DNA of 64,000 nt from Asterias rubens (GCF_902459465.1 NC_047065.1:17027634-17091633); one strand, 5' to 3'; positions 44,230 to 56,400 are shown, numbered from the stretch's first letter. Numbers and translations: made by a program. The notes: generated from the sequence alone by a model not told the origin.

Positions 44230-44700
44230 TTATGTGTGGCCACATTCGGGGACTCATTGTGTAAGCTGTGTTTTCCCCGCATTGTGAAACCTGGTTTTCC
44301 CCAGCTTACACAATCGTCTGTGAATGTTCAGAACATCAATCAACACGCATAATGAAACGAATATTATACAAATATTGACTGCTTCGAGTGCTATGGTTAA
44401 AACTATGACTCCCGAGGTGATTCCCGGATTGTTCTATTTTCCCCTATTTTCTGTGAATGTTCACATCATGGATTGTAGTAGACCCTACTTTGTACCATGG
44501 GAAACCGTCACAACTGAACATCAATCAACACGCATAATGAAACGAATATTATACAAATATTGACTGCTTCGAGTGCTATGGTTAAAACTATTACTCCCGA
44601 GGTGATTCCCGGATTGTTCTATTTTCCCGAGGCGAAGCCGAGGGGAAATAGAACGGCTCCGGTGATCACCGAGGGAGTCATAGTTTTAACCATTGCACGA
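44230..44700. repeat. Palindromic element with an internal ~184-bp tandem duplication
   Basis: AACATCAATCAACACGCATA..CCGGATTGTTCTATTTTCCC occurs at 44332-44450 and again at 44517-44630. TGGTTAAAACTATGACTCCC is inverted at GGGAGTCATAGTTTTAACCA near 44670-44692. Confidence 0.8.
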
Positions 44701-44719
44701 GTAAAAGCAGCCAAGATTT

Positions 44720-45250
44720 GTTTTGTAACACCCCAAACATTTCTAAATACTGTACTATTAAGTTACAGACCTGAATGCTACAATCCACAGACGACGCGAA
44801 TACAGATTGCGAAAACTTTTACTGTGCTGCATGTAGTGTCATGTACATGTGTAATCAGAAATGGTTAAAGACTATTAATTTATCATCCTCGTACACGCAA
44901 CGGACGTCTGGGTATTGCACGCCGTGTGCTAGTCTTTCGGACTAGCGCACGGTAAACCGATGCACTATCACACGGCCGTGGTCTAGCAAAACTAAGACAT
45001 ATCATGTGACGCGCTCTAAACCAATGAAAAGACAGAAAATTGGTAAGGGGTGTTATAAAAACTTATATAGCGCCGTTATAAAGGCGCTGTTGTACAGAAA
45101 CAACCAACTTCACAAGCAATGCAATTCAACATCACGTAATATTTAGAAAATGTTACAGGTAACAAAAAAAATTCTTTATGCAGACGATTTGTTAAACTGT
45201 TCTTTCCAAGTACATTCAACGAACCCAACTGTCATTCAAATGAATAAGCA
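44720..45250. other. Intergenic DNA without recognised features
   Basis: Contains a short imperfect palindrome around CTAGTCTTTCGGACTAG at 44930-44946. No gene signal. Confidence 0.3.
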
Positions 45251-45307
45251 ATAATAATTGAACATTTTTCAGAAAAGAAACTTGCTTTGTACTAAGCTTT
45301 TCATTGT

Positions 45308-45594
45308 AGCTACGATGTGGGTATGGGTATCGTGCAGTGAAAAATACTATGCTTTCATATGTGGAGTGTCATTCATCGAAGCTAACCCCAGAGTTACCAG
45401 GCACTCCCACTACTACAGCTGGACACGTACTTCTCTTGCCCAGTTTCTTTGATGACAGAATTCAAACATCATGTAAAGAGCACACTTCCATGGTTAGAGA
45501 TAGACTAAACAAGGCAAAGGCACGGGCCAAAGATTTAGATGGTGGAGGAGAGAGGTACCGTTTTGTTCCTGCATGGGGGGCATCCAATGGGTGA
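45308..45594 (+). CDS. Possible terminal exon of an unrecognised gene
   Basis: After TTTTCATTGTAG at about 45310 one frame stays open to TGA at 45592-45594 (about 95 codons). The product has a coding-like mix of residues: LPSFFDDRIQTSCKEH, SMVRDRLNKAKARAKDLDGG and RYRFVPAWGASNG. I recognise no family, and no upstream exon is visible. It could be a real 3' exon or a relic captured by the adjoining repeats. Confidence 0.25.
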
Positions 45595-45609
45595 CAACAC
45601 TTGCTATGA

Positions 45610-45680
45610 GATTACTATCTACTCTGCATACGCTTTTCAAAGACCAACTCGCCCGATCCAAGACAACGTGTTCCTTTAAG
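45610..45680 (-). repeat. MITE family C, end fragment
   Basis: ACGCTTTTCAAAGACCAACTC then CCAAGACAACGTGTTCCTTT is the family C right terminus. Confidence 0.6.
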
Positions 45681-45789
45681 AAGCTTACCAATTTTTGAAA
45701 CAAAAAAACCTCAATGGACAACTATGGAAATACTAAAAATGGAACTTAATATTATGTATCCCCGGTGCAAATTTAACATCTATTATATA

Positions 45790-45900
45790 TCGTTGCGGTA
45801 CCGGCTGCCAAAACATAGGATTCGAACTGCCTCTAGCTACCGGGCAATCTCGGTAAGGTCGTGGGTTCGAATCCCACCCGAGTAATCTACATGTGGTATT
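45790..45900 (+). repeat. tRNA-derived SINE-like sequence
   Basis: TAGCTACCGGGCAATCTCGG resembles box A and GGGTTCGAATCCC is a perfect box B about 30 bp later. CGGGCAATCTC and GAGTAATC do not form a full acceptor stem, so it is not called a tRNA gene. Confidence 0.45.
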
Positions 45901-45904
45901 TTTT

Positions 45905-45975
45905 GACAGGACTCGGGACTGAGTATACAGTGCTAACTAACACACATCTGTGTATGGGTAAAAAAATATTAATAC
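45905..45975 (+). repeat. Satellite-linked end motif
   Basis: CAGGACTCGGGACTGAGTAT, ACAGTGCTAACTAACACACA and TGTATGGGTAAAAAAATATT match the right arm of the fold-back at 10328-10484. The second satellite array starts directly after it. Confidence 0.75.
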
Positions 45976-45984
45976 ACATGCACG

Positions 45985-48400
45985 TCGGCCACCAAACACC
46001 TAAAATATCCCTCATTACACGGGTACACGACACCAACATAATCGTGCATGTTGTAATGGGAAAGTTATTTTTCTCGTTCAGTGGCTTTGTACCATACACA
46101 ATCAGACATCCTCTACGGGTAAATCTGTGCACGTTATATTGGTGACACAGCGCCAAAATAACCCCCATTAAGTTGGTACACTGTGCTACTGATGCGCCAC
46201 AGTCGGGAGACAAATTTGTGCACATCACAATGGACAAGTTATATTAAAAGATCCACGCTTTGTACCGTACAAGTGAGGACCTTTTCTATCTGGTGATTAT
46301 ACACACGTTGCATGGTTACGTATCGTCTGAAATGTTAGACATTACGCGGGTACAGTGAACGAGAAATGCACCACGTTTGGGAGACACAATTGTGCACATC
46401 ACCGTGGAAAAGTCATTTTCGCAATTAGCACACTTTGTAACGTCCATATGGGGACCTTTTTTGGATACACGATGTCGGCGGTTTAGTGCACATCCTAATG
46501 GAAAAGTTATTTTTCTCAGTCTGTGGATAAAGTCTTCATTTAAATGGTTCAAAGTGTACGAGTCGACTGACTTACATCACCAATATGTCCACTGTCCAGT
46601 GTCTTTTACACCCCCCCCCCCACCCTCTCTTTCTCATCGGCTATGACAACGTGGTTGGTGGTGTATAAACCGTTTAAATGAGGACTTTTTCTACAGGTGT
46701 GTTTGTACATGTTGTATGGTCACACATTGCCTCAAATAACCGTCATAATGCGGGTACACTGTGCGACCAAACGCACAGCAGGTAAGGGGACAAATCTGTG
46801 CACATCACAATGGAAAAGTTATATCCGCAAAATACACACGTTGTACCGTACAAGTGTGGACCTTTTAAACAGGTAATATTGTGCACGTTGTATGGTCACT
46901 CAGCGCCTAAAATAACACTCATTGTACGGGTACACAATACTGTCGTCAAACAACAGTGTGCGGAGACAACTTGTGCACATCGTAACGGAAAAGCCAAATT
47001 CTGAACATACACACGTTGTACCGTACAAGTGTGGACCTTTTAAACTGGTAATTTTGTGCACGTTGTATGGGTCAGTCAGCGCCTAAAATAAACCTTGTTG
47101 TGCCGGTACACGATACTGTAGCCAAACTACAGTGTGCGGAGACAACTTTGTGCACATCATAATGGAAAAGCCAAATTCTAAACATACACACTTTGTACCG
47201 TATAAATGAGGACCTTTTTTCTATGGGTTTAATACGTGCAACTTGCTTGCATGGTCGGTCACTCCTTGTCTAAAATAACCCTCATAATTCGGATGCACAG
47301 TGCGACCAACGCTCCGACGTTTTTTGTGCACATACTAATGGAAAAGTGATTTTCACCCAAGCACACTTTGTTCCGTACAAGTGAGGACCTTTTCTACGGG
47401 GGTGATGTGAACACGTTTTAAACGGTCACCCGGCGCCTAAATAACCCTCATAATTCGGGTGCACAGGCGACCAATGCTCCGACGTTTTGGGGACAGATTT
47501 GTGCACATACTATCGGAAAAGTGATTTTCACACAAGCACACTATGTTCCGTACAAGTGAGGACCTTTTCTACGGGGTGATGTGAACACGTTTTAAACGGT
47601 CACCCGGCGCCTAAAATAGTCTTCATTTCACGGGTACACGAGGAGACGATTGCTATTCTCAAATTTTGTGCACGTTGTTATGGGTACAAGACACTTGCAG
47701 CTTGGAAAATGTATTTTTTGAACGTACACAATTTTGTGCACGTTGTATGGTCACTCAGCGCCTAAAATATCCATCATTGTACGGGTACTGCAGTGGTGCT
47801 TGCGACAGGGGAAATTGTGTTCACATCGTAATGGAAACTGTATTTTCTGAACATACACTTTTTGAACCGTAAAAGTGAGGACCTTTTTAACAGGTAAGTT
47901 TGGGTCACTCAGCGCCTACAATATCCCGCATTGTACGGGTACAAGATAATGCAGCTGCTACCATTAGGGGGGACACATTTTATGCACATCATAATGGAAA
48001 AGTTATTTTCTCAACATTTACACTTTGAACCGTACAAATGTGGACCTTTTCAATGGGTAATTTTGTGCATGTTGTATGATCACTCAGCGCCTCAAATAAC
48101 CCTCGTTGTGCTAGTACACGATACTGTAGTTTTACTACAGTGTGCAGAGACAAGTTTGTGCATATCATAACTGAAAAAGCCAAATTCTCAACATACACAC
48201 TTTGTACCGTACAAGCGAGGACCTTTTTTCACGATGTCGCATAAAATATTCATGACTGGAGGTGTCCCTTCAGGGCCACCATAGGAGACCGTTTGTGCAC
48301 ATCATAACGAAAAGCCAACTTCTCAACATTCACACCTTGTATAATACAAATGAGGACACTTTCTTCATGCGCATCATGAAAATTATATGATTTGAACCGC
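45985..48400. repeat. ~176-bp satellite, array 2
   Basis: About 13 units. The GTGCACATC..AATGG landmark recurs near 46213, 46392, 46488, 46798, 46974, 47150, 47326, 47501, 47982, 48158 and 48294, mostly at 175-177-bp steps. Every unit also carries TTGTACCGTACAAGTGTGGA, CACGTTGTATGGTCACTCAG and CGCCTAAAATAA with local variation. A C-run insert lies at 46610-46622. Confidence 0.92.
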
Positions 48401-48409
48401 ATGCATGGG

Positions 48410-48780
48410 GGGGGGGGACTTAAAACAACTCACACCGAGTCAATTAAGATTTCAATATTGTGTCTGATAATTTCGCAATGAAAAAAATTTAAATTATGTT
48501 TTGTCCAGTAAATGAACTAAAACTTAGGAACAAATTAAAAATAAGTTATTTAATTTGAACCCAACCCTAGTATCCTAAAAAAACCTCTTTAATTTTGGTT
48601 GGCACTTTAGTCCAAACTCCTTCTCAATAGTTCCCCCCCCCCTTTTTTGTATACCAGTATTGCCATATTTATTTAAATTTAACATGTACATGTACTGTAA
48701 TTTGCATTTTTTTACCCTTCAAAATAATTGTGAAATTGCTGTCTGAAGTATTACCTGTACTAGAAAGTCAGTTTCCCTTG
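48410..48780. other. AT-rich spacer after array 2
   Basis: A ten-base G run at about 48407 and a CCCCCCCCC run at about 48630; otherwise A/T-rich and without gene signals. Confidence 0.35.
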
Positions 48781-48784
48781 TGTG

Positions 48785-49154
48785 ACACTGGACACTATTC
48801 TTACATGTGTAATTGTCAAAGACCAGTCTTTCTCATTTAGTGTATCAATCTATATTTGAACTCACTTTGTTGTCGAAGTTGTGAGATAATAATGGAAGAA
48901 AAAACACCCTTGTCACACGAAGTTGTATGCTTTCAGATGCTTGATTTCGGACCTCAAAATCTAATACCTTGGTCTCAAAATCAAATTCGAGGAAAATTAT
49001 TTCTTTCTGGAAATGTGTTACTTGAGAGGGAGCCGCTTCTCACAAAGTGTTATACATGTACTATCAACAGCTCTCCACTGCTTGTTAACCAAGTAAGTTG
49101 TTATGCTCACAATTATTTTGAGTAATTACCAAGTGAAGTGTCCACTGCCATTAA
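48785..49154 (-). repeat. MITE family A, near full length
   Basis: GTGACACTGGACACTATTCT at the left and AAGTGAAGTGTCCACTGCCA at the right. Confidence 0.85.
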
Positions 49155-49159
49155 TTTAC

Positions 49160-50040
49160 TTGATAGTCATAAAGATGACACCCCTATGTCCAGACATAGC
49201 TTTGTTTCAACACCCAGTTTATTTTCCTAACCTTAACAATATAGTGTGTAAATCATCAGGTTTCTTTGTAACATATTGGCGTCGGATCATAGAGCAGTTA
49301 CTTAAAACAAAATGAGAAAGTTTTTTGTAGTGACATCATGCAGCCAGGGCAGATCGGAGAAAATCTGCTCCATGAGAACGTCTGACCCCAGTGGGCAACG
49401 ATAAAGGTGGTCAATTAATATTCAAAGAAACTGGAGTTTACCCTATGTTTTACAAAACTTAACACAACTGCTCAAGTCCACTTCTGCAAAATTGTATTGT
49501 TAGGGACCACCTAACACACTAAATGTTGCGCATTGAACATTAACAGTTCGTTGCATAGTCTTTCGGAAAATTTGCTGCAGGGTCGACCCAGGGGAGTTTA
49601 TACCCCCACTCTACGTCCATTTATGAAAAAAAAGAAAAAGAGGAAATCGGTTGCCCATGGCAACAACACCCTAGCAGCAACATCCTTAGCAACAGCCATA
49701 GCAACCAATTCTGACGCCACCAAAAACATCACCAATTGTAGATAAGCGGCCTATTGCCCGGTACTCATCAGTCTGGTACTTGTTCTCAAATACATGTACC
49801 GTATGTATACTGTATAGGATACCAGCCAAGCCAGTACATATCAGCCTTTTGTCAACAAATGGTTCTTGGTCGATCTTGGCTCGTAATACACGAGGTATTC
49901 TCTATAAATTACAGATGAAATATTTCTTCGGTCAGCCGACCGTCGTCATAATCACTCACCCCACCTGTCATCGTAATCGTACTACCAAGACATCATCCCA
50001 GACCCTAACCCTCCAATTTGGATTGATGTCCAGTTGATGC
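49160..50040. other. Intergenic DNA; one weak exon candidate
   Basis: After TTTGCTGCAG at about 49571-49580 a + frame runs to TAA at 49743-49745 (GRPRGVYTPTLRPF, then a Lys-rich stretch and Thr/Ala-rich tail). No family is recognised and no partner exon found, so it is not called a gene. Confidence 0.2.
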
Positions 50041-50048
50041 ACTCGATG

Positions 50049-50233
50049 CTCAATAGACCTTTATCACAGTGTGGCCATCTTGATTTTACTCCATTCCAAC
50101 TCATTGTAGCCAAACTAAGGCAAAACGAAATCATAGTCTGGTGCCATGTGTGCGCAACGAATGTTAGTATTCATTTCTGTTGTGGAAACAAGGAACATGA
50201 CCAAGATAGTGACAGCGTCATAAAGGTCTATAA
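50049..50233. repeat. Fold-back family J, copy 2
   Basis: CAATAGACCTTTATCACAGT at the left is inverted as GTCATAAAGGTCTATA at the right. It shares GGAACATGACCAAGAT with 16403-16593. Confidence 0.7.
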
Positions 50234-50279
50234 ACCTCATGCAGTGACCTCATCCAGCCACCATCTTAGAGGTTAAACG

Positions 50280-51632
50280 ATGATGAAACAACAAAAACGC
50301 ACAGATCTGTACAGATTCGGCCAATTAAAAGGGTGAGGGCACCCTCCTGATATGACACCAGGCGCATAAGGTCCATACCGAGCAAATTCAGTTATGCCTT
50401 CAATCTACAACTCTAAACACACTTGATTATCGAGACGATAAAATGTTCTTAATTCACTTGAAATCTGTTTTATTGAATCATTGCATACTGCTACCAAAGG
50501 GGTAATCACTCCTACATGGCCCAATGCTGGCTAAGTGTACATGTACATGGTTTGTTACATTGGACAGTGGGATATACTATCTTTATAAATAGTTTCTTCT
50601 TGCACTGCAATATTAATAAACACCTAGGATTCACATTTAAGTTAAATAACAATACAGAAACTGAAGCTCAAAATTGTTCAAAAACAGTTTCCCTTTTATG
50701 CAACAGTTCTTACCCACAAAAACAAAATCATCACACATTATCTAATTAAAATGCAAAACCAATAGTAATTTTCCATCATTATTGTCGTGATCGTTTACAC
50801 AGTACATCTGGCAAAAAAATGCCAACCGTACAAGACATCCGCATTTGACTTCGACAAACAAGATGGTTATTATTAGTATAGAACTAGTTCCATGTAAAAT
50901 GAAAGCAGTATACCTTATAAACGAGTGTGTATCAGAGCCACTTTGTGTCACGATTCACTTTGGTTTAAAAAACTCTCGTATTGATATGAGGATTATTTCT
51001 GTATATAACTTTTAGTGTGCGTCATATATAAACGTTTGAGATACTTTGTTTTCTAAGTCTCGCAAAATGTCCATGAAATATTTTGACAAAATACAATACC
51101 AACAACCTGGATAGAAAGATGCCCACTGATTGTGCAAGACGCATACAGTGAGCATAATTACACAGCAAAAAAAGAAGAAGTTAGCCTTTGAAAAGTGTTT
51201 TAAGGTCGGGTGTGCGAGTGTTTCCAACATCATTTTTAACAGTGAGTTGGATTGGATCACATTTGAAATTGTGTGCATCACTACGGATCAAAAGACATTC
51301 TTAAGTTAGTGTTGTATAGATTTACAACTGTACAAGTATCAAACATTCCACACACTATATCTCCACATTCAAGTTAAAATCAAATTCAATTCCTTATACA
51401 GTTATTCTACAAATTGTGGTGCGTTTGTTCTCTCTCTTGTCTTTAAGTAGTTGGATAGCTGACAATGAAAAATATTTCTGACAAAAAGAAGCCAATATGT
51501 ATGCATATCACCACAAAAGTTATGGTTTAAGTCATGAATATATTTTGACGTCAACAAAGCAGTTGGACCAGGTCCCCTCCCCCTCCCCTTCAAAAAACAA
51601 TTTGGGCATATCTATAATGTGTCAGCCACTCA
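50280..51632 (-). other. Probable 3'UTR and downstream flank of ADP/ATP translocase
   Basis: Free of recognised repeats and AT-rich. A - strand AATAAA at 50474-50469, about 1.16 kb downstream of the stop codon, is the only canonical signal I noticed. Confidence 0.4.
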
Positions 51633-54600
51633 TTATGAAATGAAGGCCTTGACTTCGTCGTAGAGCACCAGTACGAGTGCACCGCCTGTACCACGGAGAA
51701 CGTTGGAGAGGGCTCCCTTGAAGAAAGCGTTGGCTCCTTCATTCTGTGCGATCTTCCTCCAGCAATCAATGGTGTTCTTGTACATGATGTCTTTGCGGCC
51801 GGACTGCATCATCATGCGTCGACGAACGGTGTCGAAGGGGTAGGAGATGATACCTGAGCATGTGGTCACGGTCTGGGCTACCATCCAGGAGATGATGAGA
51901 TTCTTGGACAGGTGAGGGGGAAGCATACCCTTGGCGGTGTCGTAAAAGCCAAAGTAAGCTGCTCTGTAGATGATGATGCCCTGTACAGAGACGGAGAACC
52001 CACGGTACAACCCAAGCATGCCATCGGACTTGTAAATACTGCTCAGGCAGTTGCCGAGACCAGAGAACTGACGATCAGCACCAGCTTTACCCACATCAGC
52101 GGCGAGACGGGTACGGGCAAAATCAAGAGGGTAGACAAAGCAGAGAGAGGTTGCACCAGCGGCACCACCAGAGGCGAGGTTACCAGCGAAGTATCTAAAG
52201 AATTGCTTATTCTTGTCAACTCCGCTCAAAAAGACCTGCTTGTACTTGTCCTTGAAGGCAAAGTTAAGTGCCTGGGTTGGGAAGTAACGGATGACATTGG
52301 CCAAGTTTCCACGCCATAAGGAAAAGAAGCCCTGCTCTTTGGTTACCCTTGAGAAGCAGTTTGCAATGCCAGTGTACTGATCAGCCTTGGCAATTTGTGT
52401 TGATGCATGTTGGACCTGCATAAAGAATTAAAGAAAGAAATCAAATATTTAATTGATTTATAAAAAAACAATATTAATAACTTATATAGTTATAATTATA
52501 ATAATGTGTAAACTTTGCCGCAAGATACAGATGAATGTGATGACATATACTAACATTAGATAGCTTGTATGTCAGATTTGTGACGATTTACTCATTTCTG
52601 GTAACATTGTGGAAAAATAAGGGCAGTGTTCTCCAAACACGTAAATTGGGAGGGCGGGCCGCCCTCCTAAAATTTAGGCCGCCCTACCAAAGAATTGGCC
52701 GCCCTGCTAAAATTATTGCCCGCCCTGCCCAAAGAAGTAAGTACAAAGAGACTATTTTTTGACTGCATTTAATAAGATCAAACGAGTACCTGACAAGCCA
52801 GAGCCGACTTCAAAATTATAGCATCAGAAATGCGATCGTAAACAAACGTTAAAACACGATGTACACACGGCCACATGGTTCGTATATGCCGAGTGCATAT
52901 GCATCAACCAACCATGCACACACACCACACTCACCATCAACGATGGGAATACCCACTGCATGCATAGTGCATGAACAGTCTGCACGCTGTGATTGGCAGT
53001 TGATATACTCCAACACAACACGCACGTTCACAAACTGAGAAAGAATTACCACACAGTGCCGCACGCATGTACAGAATGGTACAGTGTACAGCCTTGAAGC
53101 ATGTTCAAACATGTCAACTTTCGCCCATTGAGGGCGTGCGCGATGTGGGGCAAAGTTCATTGATCATTGAATCTCGATTATTTTATTACAAACGAAGCAA
53201 ATCACTAATTCATGGAAATGGGTTTGGATGGAAAAAGTATTATTCAGGGCCATAATTTGGGGATAAACTTGTCCAAAAATTTTTTTTTTTTTTTTCAGTT
53301 TTGAAAATTACACACGAAGACCGTCCGATCATGGTCCGATCACCCGCTTTCTAAATTCCGACGTGCGGCATGCCAATCATCCTTTTGAGGTTATTGGTGC
53401 GGTGCACAAAGCAAAATGTATAACAAATTGTAGTTTTGATTTAGTTTTTAAAATGAGGAATTGTTCCAACCGAAATGGATGCCCATCAATAGGTAGGTAG
53501 CGTCGTCGTAATACATTATTTTAAGAAAATGGTTTTCTCAAGCATTTGTTGCTTTCACGTCCGCTGACGTCATATGAAAATGGGCGCCATTTTGATTACG
53601 TCATATTGACGGGCGCCATTTTGATTACGTCATGCCGCCCTCCTAAAAAAAAAGTCTGTGGAGAACACTGAAGGGAAAGGAAAAAAATTATATTCATAAT
53701 GCATGTTCATCTCATTTGAATAAAAAAAAAACCGACGGTTTCATTATATAATGAATGAAAAAGGGGTGGCAGGATCCAGAAACTTGTAATAAAAAAAAAT
53801 CAAGTTGCCCCAAAAGATCTTGGGAACATTCCCATATTATTGATCATATTATATCAAAGCGTCATAACGTTATCAACCCTCATATGTTTTCGAACCCCAA
53901 CTTTGATTCCTGTTTACCGCGAGTTTGTGCAAGCTGCACCGGTGACAGAAGCTATGGAGTTTACTCACGGTATGTACTTTCATCAGGCTTAATCATGCGG
54001 AGAATAAAGTTTCCTGTCGTTGGTTATGCTCAAACATTTATAAAATGATTGATTTTTGGTACACATCTCTAGTGCATTATTATGCCAACATTCAAATGAG
54101 TCAAAAAAACATCATCCAACCTCGAAAATTCAAAACAAAATTACTATCTGCTAGATTGAGTTTCATTCTAATTTAGTCACTGATGGATCACATGAGGTGG
54201 TTACTATTTGGGATTCTATGATGTGCCAATATTGGGAAAAAATTAAAAAATATTTTAAGTGAAAATAAGATTAACTGCATACAACTACTGTAATAAATTC
54301 TGAAAAGCGTAATAAATATTAAGTCTAAATTAAAGAGAAAACATCATAGATTGGTTTCTTATCTCCTGAAACCAAACATTACTGGTCTGAAATGGGGGAA
54401 AACTGATTGTTATGAAGTGTGTATGCTTCAAGGGGGTTGGGGTGTTTTACTTTCATGCCTTATGATATCTCTGGATTCTAATATAGTAGCCATAATGCCT
54501 TAGGGCAAAAATGTAATTAAATTTGTTAAGTAGTAATTGAATAATATTTTTTATTTATTTTGCACGCCATACTAGCTTCTGAATATTCAATAAAAGACCA

Positions 54601-55584
54601 ACCAATGAAAGGTGTGAAAACATATGACGTTGCTCCAATGTCGTGCATGCATAAGCACCGTTAATGGCGGACTGTCTCTCGCAACGTAAAACCAAAACTT
54701 TAACAATGTCAACACACCATGAAGTGTAACTGTAAGTGTAATTGTTAAAAAATTTGATAGATGATTTGAAAAAAAATCGTTTAGTTTTTGATTGTGAACA
54801 ATTTTCCTATTATCCTACTGAAAACACATGACACCAGGATATAGGTATACTTTACATTAAATAAATTGCAACATGAACGATAATTCCCAACCAAGGAAGA
54901 GTTGACCTAATTTTATGTCTCCCCCACCCCCCCCCCAAAGTTGCATGCAGGGAGATGCGGAAAATTCGGACTAGTGTTTAGTTTCTTGGTATATATATCA
55001 TGAATTGGCACCACCAGAAACTTAAATAAAGGGATCGATAATGGCAAAATAGAAGCCACGCTATTTCACCTCGGCCAGACAGTTCTCACAAAGGGAGGGT
55101 CACCGACCAGATGATGATGCATTACGCAACGTCTTTCGTATGCAAATTTTGTGAAAAAAAATATCCAAAATTCTACCACCAATAATGTGGTTCTATTCGT
55201 CGGGAAACCGGTTGGCAATAACAACAAAATCCGGCAACATAACTGTGGAAATCGAACAACATTTCTTTGGTGTATATTCCTTATTTACGCTGATAAAAAG
55301 ATCAGAAATTTTATTTACCGGTATTCGTTCACAGCATGCGTGTCGTAGTGCTGCGGCGGGGGGAAATGCCCATGTGGGTTTACTGGTCGACGAGTGAGGC
55401 AAGGTTACCGATTTTCAGGCTCTTAAAAAACAATTTATTACACACGAATTTGGAAAATAATTACCTGCAATAGCAACTTGACTCTTTCGATGGGGGCTAC
55501 AGCCGTCTTAGAGATGGCTGCAGAGATTCCACCGGCCAAAAGATCCTTCACGAAGGAGGTAACGGCTTCTTTGCTGATCGACAT
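51633..55584 (-). CDS. SLC25A5: Mitochondrial ADP/ATP translocase (ANT), complete, two exons
   Basis: Exons 55584-55465 and 52415-51633, a phase-0 junction (CTATTGCAG/GTAATT; TTTATGCAG/GTCCAA), 300 aa, the normal ANT length. It exchanges cytosolic ADP for matrix ATP across the inner mitochondrial membrane. Exon 1 carries [19 protein letters not shown] and the first carrier signature [10 protein letters not shown] (Px[DE]xx[KR]). The second signature is [10 protein letters not shown] and the third [17 protein letters not shown] is the diagnostic ADP/ATP carrier motif. [40 protein letters not shown] and [13 protein letters not shown] are the matrix-helix regions of the three repeats. I cannot assign it to a particular vertebrate paralogue (SLC25A4/5/6). 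Two shorter ORFs on the + strand over exon 2 are shadows. The 3.05-kb intron holds a 1.05-kb transposon. Confidence 0.97.
52624..53670. mobile_element. ~1.05-kb non-autonomous DNA transposon (ANT intron)
   Basis: Inverted termini CAGTGTTCTCCAAACAC and TCTGTGGAGAACACTG. A possible 5-bp direct repeat AAGGG flanks both ends. Subterminal GGCCGCCCT.CTAAAATT repeats occur at the left, with GCCGCCCTCCTAAAA once at the right. No transposase frame. A hAT-type terminus (CAG-) is possible, but hAT elements make 8-bp duplications. Confidence 0.75.
53680..55460. other. ANT intron, remaining part
   Basis: AT-rich with C/A runs (about 54925-54940). I see no exon, RNA gene or clear repeat. Confidence 0.4.
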
Positions 55585-55652
55585 GATGGCTTTCCCAAGT
55601 AGTAGAGGCTGAATTTCGCCGGTAACGTAACAAAATGGATGCCCACGTTTAG

Positions 55653-55660
55653 TGACGTCA
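55653..55660. promoter_or_regulatory. CRE-type octamer upstream of ANT
   Basis: A perfect TGACGTCA palindrome about 70 bp upstream of the ANT start codon, in a locally less AT-rich stretch (AGTGACGTCATCGACTGCC). CREB/ATF proteins bind this sequence; use here is not shown. Confidence 0.4.
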
Positions 55661-55719
55661 TCGACTGCCTTTTTCCCCTCGCTTTTAAATCCACGGTATA
55701 AAATAGTTCCAAATTATTT

Positions 55720-56400
55720 GCAACAATTTTGAGCTTGTAACTTAAACAGATACAGAACTTTAAATATTTAGTTCATTTTATTATTTAAGTTGTATTTTTT
55801 TTTTAAATATTACCTGGATCTCTCCCATTTGTGTGTAAAGAAACCGTGCGCAATAATAGTACTGTCCACTAAGTGAAGCGGCATAAAGACACGTGACTTG
55901 TAAGGTAATTGATCGGGGAGGAATTTCCCTTCAATTGTACAACTTAATTTTGTAGTAGGGTGCAATAATTAAATTTCTAATCTCCAAAATAACTGCTCTA
56001 CCTTTTTTTTGTTTTTAAACACTGCTTTATGCACACAGTTTTATTTAAATAAACAATATTAGTGTACATTTCAGTCACACCGGGGTGGATTTGTTCTGAG
56101 ATAAAAGATAAAGTAGATCATATTCTCTACGACATTACGGATATCCCTATTATCAAAATAGACGAGTCCACTCACTTGCGGGTTTGTGGGTCAGAAGTCT
56201 TGCGGGGGTGTGCGTAGAGAGTAGGAAACGCACTCAAAGCTATGCGGAAATTACTCATTTCGTTGGATTATCTTCCCCGGGTTGTAACGTTGACCTAGGT
56301 TTCCCCCAACGCATTCGAATAAGTTTGGCCCATAGAGCTGCATGATTTTGACAGGGCTCAGTCGCTCACTGCACCCGGGTCAGCCATATATAAGAAAGTA
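55720..56400. other. Intergenic DNA without recognised features
   Basis: AT-rich, with no gene signals. Confidence 0.3.

Noticed and set aside
45820..45900. tRNA gene
   Set aside because: Box B is perfect, but the acceptor and anticodon stems do not pair, so a SINE relic is likelier.
11105..48400. Evenly spaced ~176-bp repeats considered as a CRISPR array
   Set aside because: Units are too long, diverged along their whole length, have no constant-repeat/unique-spacer pattern, and the genome is eukaryotic.
49571..49745. Frame with a Lys-rich stretch following TTTGCTGCAG
   Set aside because: Low-complexity Lys and Thr/Ala runs, and no partner exon; kept only as a note in the region entry.
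51912..52319. 135-codon + strand frame
   Set aside because: Antisense shadow of the ADP/ATP translocase coding exon.
53755..54048. 97-codon + strand frame in the ANT intron
   Set aside because: No splice context, no family resemblance, AT-rich composition.
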